DNA from: Nematostella vectensis
Lineage: Eukaryota > Cnidaria > Anthozoa > Actiniaria > Edwardsiidae
DNA: 64,000 nucleotides
Assembly (NCBI RefSeq): GCF_932526225.1
Contig: NC_064043.1
Location: 15,872,085-15,936,084 of the forward strand
Direction of reading: 5' to 3'
Shown: one piece after another, positions 7,968 through 20,570 of the stretch
How positions within the stretch are numbered: position 1 is the stretch's first letter
Layout of the letters: each line of letters starts with the position of its first letter
Position numbers and translations under genes: made by a program
The notes under the pieces: generated by a model
Told to the model about the DNA's origin: nothing
What the model saw: only the letters and a program-made list of their open reading frames with translations
The model's database searches: none

Positions 7968-9674
7968 TGTACAGGCTTGGCATCTTGAAGCGCGAAGCCA
8001 CAAATATAATTGAGTTAACTAGTATGCAAGTAAACTTTTCCCCTTGTGTGATTAGCGATTTTCAGATGAAGAAAAATTCTAACTATAACATTAAAAAAGA
8101 AAGAATGATAAGAACAGTGACCTCCTTCCAAGCAGTTAAGGCAGAGCAATTCACAATTCGCAGTTTTTCATTTTTTTATATCTTCTCTCAATCGTTTGAT
8201 TGCTTTGTTCAGAGCAGAAACAGACGAGACATAATTTACAAAGGATCACCCATTTATTGTCTCTTATCTGATTCACAAGACAAGAGAAGGTCAGATGAAA
8301 AAAAGATTATATAACTATAAAATTAAAACAGAACGAATGATAACAGTACCATCTTCTTCGTGGCGTGTGCTACCTTATAGGAAACAGAGAAGTCCCAAGT
8401 ATCTGAGAAACCACCTGCGATGTTAGTTGAAGATAAAGAACAAGGACGGAAACGAAGTTAAAGAAAAACTTAAAAACATTTGAAAATACTTTTGAATCTC
8501 ATTTAGATATATTTAAAGAGTCAGACCGTGCGCACATAGGATCCAGTCACATCCCTGAAACTGTTTTTTCAACTCACTTGCTTCTTCGTGGCGTGTGTTA
8601 CCTAATAGCAAACAGAGAAGTCCCAAGTATCTGAGACTGATTTCTCGACTCTCACTTGCCTCTTCGTGGCGTGTCCTACTTTATAGCAAACAGGGAAGTC
8701 CAAAATATCAAGCGGTACTAGACCGCTTGTTGACGTTTCTGGTCGGGACTGGATACTCCCCCGGTTAAGGCTAAGCAGGACAATCAGATTGTGATGCCGA
8801 AATTTTTTGACCCGAGGGACCACATGCCTGCAAACTCTTTTATGGCATCCAAGGCAGAGCACCAGATAATACTAGATGGGTGGCCAGTCTTCAGCAATAC
8901 CCAGTCAAGCAAGCCAAAAAAAAATATGGCATGTAGTCGTGGGTGGGGGTCTCCTTAGTTTACATGGCTGTTGTCACGCATTACAACGCCCCAGCGAAAG
9001 AACGATCTATCCATCACATTTATCTCTTTGAGATCCTTTGTTTATATTGCCAGTTTGTTGGGAGAACGTGGCATCTCATCAACTAGTGAACACACTGCAT
9101 CTTGAGGACTAGTGGTTAATCAAAGTCAAGCACTTCAATTTCCCATACAGTCGCCAACAACTCTTGTGACTGTACCCCAGCAGGCAAGGTCACCCCAGGT
9201 GGTGTACTGTATATTGGGGAACAAGGAGAATGGGCGGCCCCTGAACCCTGTCGGTTGTTCATAGAGTATTTCTTGGGCTGGGAAGTTCTTACCCTTGGTA
9301 AGTAGCTTTTCCCCTATCATTAACACATAATCTAAACATCCTATCTCAAAGATCCCAGGTACATTCGGAAAGCTAAAATCTTCAGGCTAAAAATAATAAA
9401 CATAGGCTGAGCAAATACTCCAGTCCAAACCCAGTGAGAAAAAAAAAGAGAACAAATCACTCGTTTGATTGCTTTGTTCACTGCAGTACCAGACCAGACA
9501 TAACTTACAGATGAAGATGAAGAATGAAGATGAAGAAATGATTTTTATCATTGTAACTTAATAGATTATTTATTTTTTTCTATTATAATTATCGATGAGA
9601 GATATGCTTTAAGAAGAAATAAAAGCTCGGCAAATATAAGTTTTGTATCAATAGGGCACCCTTTTAAGGCCTAT
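7968..9674 (+). repeat. Monomer U5, class B' (1,707 bp)
   Basis: It is class B except for 'caacaactcttg' near 9162 (c for t), 'cataacttac' near 9500 and the downstream 'ctcggcaaatataag' TATA-like region. These private variants recur at +20,343. Confidence 0.92.
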
Positions 9675-11393
9675 TGTACAGGCTTGGCATCTTGACGCGC
9701 GATGCCACAAATATAATTGAGTTAACTAGTATGCAAGTAAACTTTTGCCCTTGTGTGATTAGCGATTTTCAGATGAAGAAACATTATAGCTATAAGATAA
9801 AAAAAAGAAAGAATGATAACAACAGTAGCATCCTTCCAAGCAGTTAAGGCAGAGCAATTCACCATTCGCAGATTTTCATTTTTTTATATCTTCTCTCAAT
9901 CAATTGATTGCTTTGTTCAGAGCAGAAAAAGACGAGACATAATTTACAAAGGACCACCCATTTATTCTCTTATCTGATTCACAAGACACGAAAAGATCAG
10001 ATGAAAAAAAGATTATATCACTATAAAACTAAAACAGAACGAATGATAACAACAGTAACATCTTCTTCGTGGCGTGTGCTACCTTATAGGAAACAGAGAA
10101 GTCCCAAGTATCTGAGAAACCATCTGCGATGTTAGTTGAAAATGAAGAACAAGGACAGAAACGAAGTTAAAGAAAAACTTAAAAACATTTGAAAATCTTT
10201 TTGAATCTCAATTAGAAATATTTAAAGAATCAGACCGTGCGCACATAGGACCCAGTCCCACCCCTGAAACTGATTTTTCAACTCACTAGCTTCTTCGTGG
10301 CGTGTGCTACCTAATAGCAAACAGAGAAGTCCCAAGGATCTGAGACTGATTTCTCGACTCTCACTTGACTCTTCGTGGCGTGTCCTACTTTATAGCAAAC
10401 AGAGAAGTCCAAAATATCAAGCGGTACTAGACCGCTTGTTGACGTTTCTGGTCGGGACTGGATACTCCCCCGGTTAAGGCTAAGCAGGACAATCAGATTG
10501 TGATGCCGAAATTTTTTGACCCGAGGGACCACATGCCTGCAAACTCTTTTATGGCATCCAAGGCAGAGCACCAAATAATACTAGATGGGTGGCCAGTCTT
10601 CAGCAATACCCAGTCAAGCAAGCCAAAAAAAGAAACTATTGCATGTAGTCGTGGGTGGGGGTCTCCTTAGTTTACATGGCTGTTGTCACGCATTACAACG
10701 CCCCAGCGAAAGAACGATCTATCCATCAAGTTTATCTCTTTGAGATCCTTTGTTTATATTGCCAGTTTGTTGGGAGAACGTGGCATCTCGTCAACTAGTG
10801 TACACACTGCATCTTGAGGACTAGTGGTTAATCAAAGTCAAGCACTTCAATTTCCCATACAGTCGCCAACAATTCTTGTGACTGTACCCCAGCAGGCAAG
10901 GTCACCCCAGGTGGTGTACTGTATATTGGGGAACAAGGAGAATGGGTGGCCAATGAACCCTGTCGGTTGTTCATAGAGTATTTCTTGGGCTGGGAAGTTC
11001 TTACCCTTGGTAAGTAGCTTTTCCCCTATCATTAACACATAATCTAAACATCCTATCTCAAAGATCCCAGGTACATTCGGAAAGCTAAAATCTTCAGGCT
11101 AAAAATAAGAAACATAGGCTGAGCAAATACTCCAGTCCAAACCCAGTGAGAAAAAAAAAAAGAGAACAAATCACTCGTTTGATTGCTTTGTTCACTGCAG
11201 TACCAGACCAGACATAATTTACAGATGAAGATGAAAAATGAAGATGAAGAAATGATTTTTATCATTGTAACTTAATAGATTATTAGATTATTTTTTTTCT
11301 ATTATAATTATCGATGAGAGATATGCTTTAAGAAGAAATAAAAGCTCCGTAAATATAAGTTTTGTATCAATAGGGCACCCTTTTAAGGCCTAT
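9675..11393 (+). repeat. Monomer U6, class C (1,719 bp)
   Basis: This is the most diverged full class. Marks are 'gctataagataaa', an inserted 'aac' in 'gataacaacagt', 'ggaccaccc', 'cactagcttc', an interrupted A-run (aaaaaaagaaactattgc near 10625), 'catcaagttt', 'tcgtcaactagtgtac' near 10788, and a duplicated 'agattatt' near 11277. Its 3' core mixes the two common haplotypes. Confidence 0.92.
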
Positions 11394-12045
11394 TGTACAG
11401 GCTTGGCATCTTGACGCGCGATGCCACAAATATAATTGAGTTAACTAGTATGCAAGTAAACTTTTCCCCTTGTGTGATTAGCGATTTTCAGATGAAGAAA
11501 CATTATAACTATAACATTAAAAAAGAAAGAATGATAACAGTAGCATCCTTCCAAGCAGTTAAGGCAGAGCAATTCACCATTCGCAGCTTTTCATTTTTTA
11601 ATTTTTCGGCCCCTGAACCCTGTCGGTTGTTCATAGAGTATTTCTTGGGCTGGGAAGTTCTTACCCTTGGTAAGTAGCTTTTCCCCTATCATTAACACAT
11701 AATCTAAACATCCTATCTCAAAGATCCCAGGTACCTTCGGAAAGCTAAAATCTTCAGGCTAAAAATAATAAACATAGGCTGAGCAAATACTCCAGTCCAA
11801 ACCCAGTGAGAAAAAAAAGAGAACAAATCAATCGTTTGATTGCTTTGTTCACTGCAGTACCAGACCAGACATAATTTACAGATGAAGATGAAGAATGAAG
11901 ATAAAGAAATGATTTTTATCATTGTAACTTAATAGATTATTTATTTTTTTCTATTATAATTATCGATGAGAGATATGCTTTAAGAAGAAATAAAAGCTCC
12001 GCAAATATAAGTTTTGTATCAATAGGGCACCCTTTTAAGGCCTAT
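11394..12045 (+). repeat. Deleted module t1 (652 bp)
   Basis: The monomer 5' part runs to 'cattttttaattttt' and is then joined at about 11600-11607 to 'cggcccctgaaccc', which normally lies about 1.05 kb further on. Boxes, hairpin, 5S-like fragments and A-tailed insert are all lost. The donor-like hairpin and terminal stem-loop are kept. The '(g)caatcaatcg' variant follows. Confidence 0.93.
11597..11610 (+). other. Deletion junction of t module
   Basis: 'attttttaattttt' is joined to 'cggcccctg', with an apparent 'aattttt' filler that is in neither parent at this place. Equivalent junctions are at about 31943-31950 and 53994-54001 with identical sequence. Confidence 0.8.
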
Positions 12046-13751
12046 TGTACAGGCTTGGCATCTTGACGCGCGATGCCACAAATATAATTGAGTTAACTAG
12101 TATGCAAGTAAACTTTTGCCCTTGTGTGATTAGCTATTTTCAGATGAAGAAACATTATAGCTATAAGATAAAAAAAGAAAGAATGATAACAACAGTAGCA
12201 TCCTTCCAAGCAGTTAAGGCAGAGCAATTCACCATTCGCAGTTTTTCATTTTTTATATCTTCTCTCAATCAATTGATTGCTTTGTTCAGAGCAGAAAAAG
12301 ACGAGACATAATTTACAAAGGATCACCCATTTATTCTCTTATCTGATTCACAAGACACGAGAAGATCAGATGAAAAAAAGATTATATAACTATAAAACTA
12401 AAACAGAACGAATGATAACAACAGTAACATCTTCTTCGTGGCGTGTGCTACCTTATAGGAAACAGAGAAGTCCCAAGTATCTGAGAAACCATCTGCGATG
12501 TTAGTTGAAAATGAAGAACAAGGACAGAAACGAAGTTAAAGAAAAACTTAAAAACATTTGAAAATCTTTTTGAATCTCAATTAGAAATATTTAAAGAATC
12601 AGACCGTGCGAACATAGGACCCAGTCCCACCCCTGAAACTGATTCTTCAACTCACTTGCTTCTTCGTGGCGTGTGCTACCTAATAGCAAACAGAGAAGTC
12701 CCAAGTATCTGAGACTGATTTCTCGACTCTCACTTGCCTCTTCGTGGCGTGTCCTACTTTATAGCAAACAGGGAAGTCCAAAATATCAAGCGGTACTAGA
12801 CCGCTTGTTGACGTTTCTGGTCGGGACTGGATACTCCCCCGGTTAAGGCTAAGCAGGACAATCAGATTGTGATGCCGAAATTTTTTGACCCGAGGGACCA
12901 CATGCCTGCAAACTCTTTTATGGCATCCAAGGCAGAGCACCAGATAATACTAGATGGGTGGCCAGTCTTCAGCAATACCCAGTCAAGCAAGCCAAAAAAA
13001 AATATGGCATGTAGTCGTGGGTGGGGGTCTCCTTAGTTTACATGGCTGTTGTCACGCATTACAACGCCCCAGCGAAAGAACGATCTATCCATCACATTTA
13101 TCTCTTTGAGATCCTTTGTTTATATTGCCAGTTTGTTGGGAGAACGTGGCATCTCATCAACTAGTGAACACACTGCATCTTGAGGACTAGTGGTTAATCA
13201 AAGTCAAGCACTTCAATTTCCCATACAGTCGCCAACAATTCTTGTGACTGTACCCCAGCAGGCAAGGTCACCCCAGGTGGTGTACTGTATATTGGGGAAC
13301 AAGGAGAATGGGCGGCCCCTGAACCCTGTCGGTTGTTCATAGAGTATTTCTTGGGCTGGGAAGTTCTTACCCTTGGTAAGTAGCTTTTCCCCTATCATTA
13401 ACACATAATCTAAACATCCTATCTCAAAGATCCCAGGTACATTCGGAAAGCTAAAATCTTCAGGCTAAAAAAAAATAACATAGGCTGAGCAAATACTCCA
13501 GTCCAAACCCAGTGAGAAAAAAAAGAGAACAAATCACTCGTTTGATTGCTTTGTTCACTGCAGTACCAGACCAGACATAATTTACAGATGAAGATGAAGA
13601 ATGAAGATGAAGAAATGATTTTTATCATTGTAACTTAATAGATTATTTATTTTTTTCTATTATAATTATTGATGAAAGAATTGCTTTAAAAGGAAATAAA
13701 AGCTCGGCATATATAAGCCTTGCATACATAGGGCACCCTTTTAAGGCCTAT
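12046..13751 (+). repeat. Monomer U7, class D (1,706 bp)
   Basis: Its 5' half resembles class C ('gctataagataaa', 'ttagctatttt', 'caatcaattgattgc', 'tgcgaacatagg'), while its core is of the 'gggcggcccctg' type. Its 3' end has the 'aaaaaaaaataacat' variant near 13466. Confidence 0.92.
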
Positions 13752-15453
13752 TGTACAGGCTTGGCATCTTGACGCGCGATGCCACAAATATAATTGAGTT
13801 AACTAGTATGCAAGTAAACTTTTCCCCTTGTGTGATTAGCGATTTTCAGATGAAGAAACATTATAACTATAACCTTAAAAAAGAAAGAATGATAACAGTA
13901 GCATCCTTCCAAGCAGTTAAGGCAGAAAAATTCACCATTCGCAGTTTTTCATTTTTTTATATCTTCTCTCAATCGTTTGATTGCTTTGTTCAGAGCAGAA
14001 ACAGACGAGACATAATTTACAAAGGATCACCCATTTATTGTCTCTTATCTGATTCACAAGACACGAGAAGGTCAGATGAAAAAAAGATTATATAACTATA
14101 AAATTAAAACAGAACGAATGATAACAGTACCATCTTCTTCGTGGCGTGTTCTACCTTATAGGAAACAGAGAAGTCCCAAGTATCTGAGAAACCACCTGCG
14201 ATGTTAGTTGAAGATAAAGAACAAGGACGGAAACAAAGTTAAAGAAAAACTTAAAAACATTTGGAAATCCTTTTGAATCTGATTTAGATATATTTAAAGA
14301 GTCAGACCGTGCGCACATAGGATCCAGTCACATCCCTGAAACTGGTTTTTCAACTCACTTGCTTCTTCGTGGCGTGTGTTACCTAATAGCAAACAGAGAA
14401 GTCCCAAGTATCTGAGACTGATTTCTCGACTCTCACTTGCCTCTTCGTGGCGTGTCCTACTTTATAGCAAACAGGGAAGTCCAAAATATCAAGCGGTTCT
14501 AGACCGCTTGTTGACGTTTCTGGTCGGGACTGGATACTCCCCCGGTTAAGGCTAAGCAGGACAATCAGATTGTGATGCCGAAATTTTTTGACCCGAGGGA
14601 CCACATGCCTGCAAACTCTTTTATGGCATCCAAGGCAGAGCACCAGATAATACTAGATGGGTGGCCAGTCTTCAGCAATACCCAGTCAAGCAAGCCAAAA
14701 AAAAATATGGCATGTAGTCGTGGGTGGGGGTCTCCTTAGATTACATGGCTGTTGTCACGCATTACAACGCCCCAGCGAAAGAACGATCTATCCATCACAT
14801 TTATCTCTTTGAGATCCTTTGTTTATATTGCCAGTTTGTTGGGAGAACGTGGCATCTCATCAACTAGTGAACACACTGCATCTTGAGGACTAGTGGTTAA
14901 TCAAAGTCAAGCACTTCAATTTCCCATACAGGCGCCAACAATTCTTGTGACTGTACCCCAGCAGGCAAGGTCACCCCAGGTGGTGTACTGTATATTGGGG
15001 AACAAAGGGAATGGGTGGCCAATGAACCCTGTCGGTTGTTCATAGAGTATTTCTTGGGCTGGGAAGTTCTTACCCTTGGTAAGTAGCTTTTCCCCTATCA
15101 TTAACACATAATCTAAACATCCTATCTCAAAGATCCCAGGTACATTCGGAAAGCTAAAATCTTCAGGCTAAAAAAAATTAACATAGGCTGAGCAAATACT
15201 CCAGTCCAAACCCAGTGAGAAAAAAAGAGAACAAATCACTCGTTTGATTGCTTTGTTCACTGCAGTACCAGACCAGACATAATTTACAGATGAAGATGAA
15301 GAATGAAGATGAAGAAATGATTTTTATCATTGTAACTTAATAGATTATTTATTTTTTTCTATTATAATTATTGATGAAAGAATTGCTTTAAAAGGAAATA
15401 AAAGCTCGGCATATATAAGCCTTGTATACATAGGGCACCCTTTTAAGGCCTAT
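13752..15453 (+). repeat. Monomer U8, class E (1,702 bp)
   Basis: Marks are the P2 haplotype with 'cttgcatacatag', 'ataaccttaaaa', 'cgtgttctacc', 'catttggaaatcc', 'ccttagattacatgg' near 14737 and 'acaggcgccaac' near 14928. It has the only hairpin-loop change I saw, t at 14498. Confidence 0.92.
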
Positions 15454-17160
15454 TGTACAGGCTTGGCATCTTGAAGCGAGATGCCACAAATATAATTGAG
15501 TTAACTAGTATGCAAGTAAACTTTTGCCCTTGTGTGATTAGCGATTTTCAGATGAAGAAACATTATAACTATAACATTAAAAAAGAAAGAATGATAAGAA
15601 CAGTGACCTTTTTCCAAGCAGTTAAGGCAGAAAAATTCACCATTCGCAGTTTTTCATTTTTTTTATATCTTCTCTCAATCGTTTGATTGCTTTGTTCAGA
15701 GCAGAAACAGACGAGACATAATTTACAAAGGATCACCCATTTATTTTCTCTTATCTGATTCACAAGACACGAGAAGGTCAGATGAAAAAAAGATTATATA
15801 ACTATAAAATTAAAACAGAACGAATGATAACAGTACCATCTTCTTCGTGGTGTGTGCTACCTTATAGGAAACAGAGAAGTCCCAAGTATCTGAGAAACCA
15901 CCTGCGATGTTAGTTGAAGATAAAGAACAAGGACGGAAACGAAGTTAAAGAAAAACTTAAAAACATTTGAAAATCCTTTTGAATCTCATTTAGATATATT
16001 TAAAGAGTCAGACCGTGCGCACATAGGATCCAGTCACATCCCTGAAACTGGTTTTTCAACTCACTTGCTTCTTCGTGGCGTGTGTTACCTAATAGCAAAC
16101 AGAGAAGTCCCAAGAATCTGAGACTGATTTCTCGACTCTCACTTGCCTCTTTGTGGCGTGTCCTACTTTATAGCAAACAGGGAAGTCCAAAATATCAAGC
16201 GGTACTAGACCGCTTGTTGACGTTTCTGGTCGGGACTGGGTACTCCCCCGGTTAAGGCTAAGCAGGACAATCAGATTGTGATGCCAAAATTTTTTGACCC
16301 GAGGGACCACATGCCTGCAAACTCTTTTATGGCATCCAAGGCAGAGCACCAGATAATACTAGATGGGTGGCCAGTCTTCAGCAATACCCAGTCAAGCAAG
16401 CCAAAAAAAAATATGGCATGTAGTCGTGGGTGGGGGTCTCCTTAGTTTACATGGCTGTTGTCACGCATTACAACGCCCCAGCGAAAGAACGATCTATCCA
16501 TCACATTTATCTCTTTGAGATCCTTTGTTTATATTGCCAGTTTGTTGGGAGAACGTGGCATCTCATCAACTAGTGAACACACTGCATCTTGAGGACTAGT
16601 GGTTAATCAAAGTCAGGCACTTCAATTTCCCATACAGTCGCCAACAATTCTTGTGACTGTACCCCAGCAGGCAAGGTCACCCCAGGTGGTGTACTGTATA
16701 TTGGGGAACAAAGGGAATGGGTGGCCAATGAACCCTGTCGGTTGTTCATAGAGTATTTCTTGGGCTGGGAAGTTCTTACCCTTGGTAAGTAGCTTTTCCC
16801 CTATCATTAACACATAATCTAAACATCCTATCTCAAAGATCCCAGGTACATTCGGAAAGCTAAAATCTTCAGGCTAAAAATAATAAACATAGGCTGAGCA
16901 AATACTCCAGTCCAAACCCAGTGAGAAAAAAAAGAGAACAAATCACTCGTTTGATTGCTTTGTTCACTGCAGTACCAGACCAGACATAATTTACAGATGA
17001 AGATGAAGAATGAAGATGAAGAAATGATTTTTATCATTGTAACTTAATAGATTATTTATTTTTTTCTATTATAATTATTGATGAAAGAATTGCTTTAAAA
17101 GGAAATAAAAGCTCGGCATATATAAGCCTTGCATACATAGGGCACCCTTTTAAGGCCTAT
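15454..17160 (+). repeat. Monomer U9, class F (1,707 bp)
   Basis: Marks are 'gaagcgagatgcc', 'gtgaccttttt', a one-base longer T-run near 15655, 'tcgtggtgtgtgc' in box 1, 'ctctttgtgg' in box 3, 'gccaaaatttttt' near 16275 and 'gtcaggcac' near 16614. Confidence 0.92.
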
Positions 17161-18862
17161 TGTACAGGCTTGGCATCTTGACGCGCGATGCCACAAATAT
17201 AATTGAGTTAACTAGTATGCAAGTAAACTTTTCCCCTTGTGTGATTAGCGATTTTCAGATGAAGAAACATTATAACTATAACCTTAAAAAAGAAAGAATG
17301 ATAACAGTAGCATCCTTCCAAGCAGTTAAGGCAGAAAAATTCACCATTCGCAGTTTTTCATTTTTTTATATCTTCTCTCAATCGTTTGATTGCTTTGTTC
17401 AGAGCAGAAACAGACGAGACATAATTTACAAAGGATCACCCATTTATTGTCTCTTATCTGATTCACAAGACACGAGAAGGTCAGATGAAAAAAAGATTAT
17501 ATAACTATAAAATTAAAACAGAACGAATGATAACAGTACCATCTTCTTCGTGGCGTGTGCTACCTTATAGGAAACAGAGAAGTCCCAAGTATCTGAGAAA
17601 CCACCTGCGATGTTAGTTGAAGATAAAGAACAAGGACGGAAACAAAGTTAAAGAAAAACTTAAAAACATTTGGAAATCCTTTTGAATCTGATTTAGATAT
17701 ATTTAAAGAGTCAGACCGTGCGCACATAGGATCCAGTCACATCCCTGAAACTGGTTTTTCAACTCACTTGCTTCTTCGTGGCGTGTGTTACCTAATAGCA
17801 AACAGAGAAGTCCCAAGTATCTGAGACTGATTTCTCGACTCTCACTTGCCTCTTCGTGGCGTGTCCTACTTTATAGCAAACAGGGAAGTCCAAAATATCA
17901 AGCGGTACTAGACCGCTTGTTGACGTTTCTGGTCGGGACTGGATACTCCCCCGGTTAAGGCTAAGCAGGACAATCAGATTGTGATGCCGAAATTTTTTGA
18001 CCCGAGGGACCACATGCCTGCAAACTCTTTTATGGCATCCAAGGCAGAGCACCAGATAATACTAGATGGGTGGCCAGTCTTCAGCAATACCCAGTCAAGC
18101 AAGCCAAAAAAAAATATGGCATGTAGTCGTGGGTGGGGGTCTCCTTAGATTACATGGCTGTTGTCACGCATTACAACGCCCCAGCGAAAGAACGATCTAT
18201 CCATCACATTTATCTCTTTGAGATCCTTTGTTTATATTGCCAGTTTGTTGGGAGAACGTGGCATCTCATCAACTAGTGAACACACTGCATCTTGAGGACT
18301 AGTGGTTAATCAAAGTCAAGCACTTCAATTTCCCATACAGGCGCCAACAATTCTTGTGACTGTACCCCAGCAGGCAAGGTCACCCCAGGTGGTGTACTGT
18401 ATATTGGGGAACAAAGGGAATGGGTGGCCAATGAACCCTGTCGGTTGTTCATAGAGTATTTCTTGGGCTGGGAAGTTCTTACCCTTGGTAAGTAGCTTTT
18501 CCCCTATCATTAACACATAATCTAAACATCCTATCTCAAAGATCCCAGGTACATTCGGAAAGCTAAAATCTTCAGGCTAAAAAAAATTAACATAGGCTGA
18601 GCAAATACTCCAGTCCAAACCCAGTGAGAAAAAAAGAGAACAAATCACTCGTTTGATTGCTTTGTTCACTGCAGTACCAGACCAGACATAATTTACAGAT
18701 GAAGATGAAGAATGAAGATGAAGAAATGATTTTTATCATTGTAACTTAATAGATTATTTATTTTTTTCTATTATAATTATTGATGAAAGAATTGCTTTAA
18801 AAGGAAATAAAAGCTCGGCATATATAAGCCTTGTATACATAGGGCACCCTTTTAAGGCCTAT
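17161..18862 (+). repeat. Monomer U10, class E (1,702 bp)
   Basis: This is the second E of the dimer. It differs from U8 by 'cgtgtgctacc' in box 1 and by the standard a in the hairpin loop. Confidence 0.92.
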
Positions 18863-20570
18863 TGTACAGGCTTGGCATCTTGAAGCGAGATGCCACAAAT
18901 ATAATTGAGTTAACTAGTATGCAAGTAAACTTTTGCCCTTGTGTGATTAGCGATTTTCAGATGAAGAAACATTATAACTATAACATTAAAAAAGAAAAAA
19001 TGATAAGAACAGTGACCTTTTTCCAAGCAGTTAAGGCAGAAAAATTCACCATTCGCAGTTTTTCATTTTTTTTATATCTTCTCTCAATCGTTTGATTGCT
19101 TTGTTCAGAGCAGAAACAGACGAGACATAATTTACAAAGGATCACCCATTTATTTTCTCTTATCTGATTCACAAGACACGAGAAGGTCAGATGAAAAAAA
19201 GATTATATAACTATAAAATTAAAACAGAACGAATGATAACAGTACCATCTTCTTCGTGGTGTGTGCTACCTTATAGGAAACAGAGAAGTCCCAAGTATCT
19301 GAGAAACCACCTGCGATGTTAGTTGAAGATAAAGAACAAGGACGGAAACGAAGTTAAAGAAAAACTTAAAAACATTTGAAAATCCTTTTGAATCTCATTT
19401 AGATATATTTAAAGAGTCAGACCGTGCGCACATAGGATCCAGTCACATCCCTGAAACTGGTTTTTCAACTCACTTGCTTCTTCGTGGCGTGTGTTACCTA
19501 ATAGCAAACAGAGAAGTCCCAAGAATCTGAGACTGATTTCTCGACTCTCACTTGCCTCTTTGTGGCGTGTCCTACTTTATAGCAAACAGGGAAGTCCAAA
19601 ATATCAAGCGGTACTAGACCGCTTGTTGACGTTTCTGGTCGGGACTGGGTACTCCCCCGGTTAAGGCTAAGCAGGACAATCAGATTGTGATGCCAAAATT
19701 TTTTGACCCGAGGGACCACATGCCTGCAAACTCTTTTATGGCATCCAAGGCAGAGCACCAGATAATACTAGATGGGTGGCCAGTCTTCAGCAATACCCAG
19801 TCAAGCAAGCCAAAAAAAAATATGGCATGTAGTCGTGGGTGGGGGTCTCCTTAGTTTACATGGCTGTTGTCACGCATTACAACGCCCCAGCGAAAGAACG
19901 ATCTATCCATCACATTTATCTCTTTGAGATCCTTTGTTTATATTGCCAGTTTGTTGGGAGAACGTGGCATCTCATCAACTAGTGAACACACTGCATCTTG
20001 AGGACTAGTGGTTAATCAAAGTCAGGCACTTCAATTTCCCATACAGTCGCCAACAATTCTTGTGACTGTACCCCAGCAGGCAAGGTCACCCCAGGTGGTG
20101 TACTGTATATTGGGGAACAAAGGGAATGGGTGGCCAATGAACCCTGTCGGTTGTTCATAGAGTATTTCTTGGGCTGGGAAGTTCTTACCCTTGGTAAGTA
20201 GCTTTTCCCCTATCATTAACACATAATCTAAACATCCTATCTCAAAGATCCCAGGTACATTCGGAAAGCTAAAATCTTCAGGCTAAAAATAATAAACATA
20301 GGCTGAGCAAATACTCCAGTCCAAACCCAGTGAGAAAAAAAAAGAGAACAAATCACTCGTTTGATTGCTTTGTTCACTGCAGTACCAGACCAGACATAAT
20401 TTACAGATGAAGATGAAGAATGAAGATGAAGAAATGATTTTTATCATTGTAACTTAATAGATTATTTATTTTTTTCTATTATAATTATCGATGAGAGATA
20501 TGCTTTAAGAAGAAATAAAAGCTCCGCAAATATAAGTTTTGTATCAATAGGGCACACTTTTAAGGCCTAT
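18863..20570 (+). repeat. Monomer U11, class F' (1,708 bp)
   Basis: It is class F with 'gaaaaaatg' near 18998 and followed by a P1 region with 'gggcacac' instead of P2. Confidence 0.92.

Larger units (their letters stand above)
1933..9674 (+). repeat. Tandem pair of 3,871-bp A-s-B dimers
   Basis: 1933-5803 and 5804-9674 are two copies of the set A (1,698), s (466) and B (1,707). Landmarks at 2565/6436, 3729/7600 and 4731/8602 are all 3,871 bp apart. The pair recurs at 22276-30017. This is an intermediate layer of organisation between monomer and 20-kb HOR. Confidence 0.93.
13752..20570 (+). repeat. Tandem pair of about 3,409-bp E-F dimers
   Basis: E (1,702) plus F (1,707) at 13752-17160 is followed by a near-identical E plus F' at 17161-20570. 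The pair recurs at 34095-40913 and 56146-62964. F' differs from F by a single-base change near 18998 ('gaaaaaatg' for 'gaaagaatg') and one extra A in the downstream A-run. Confidence 0.92.
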
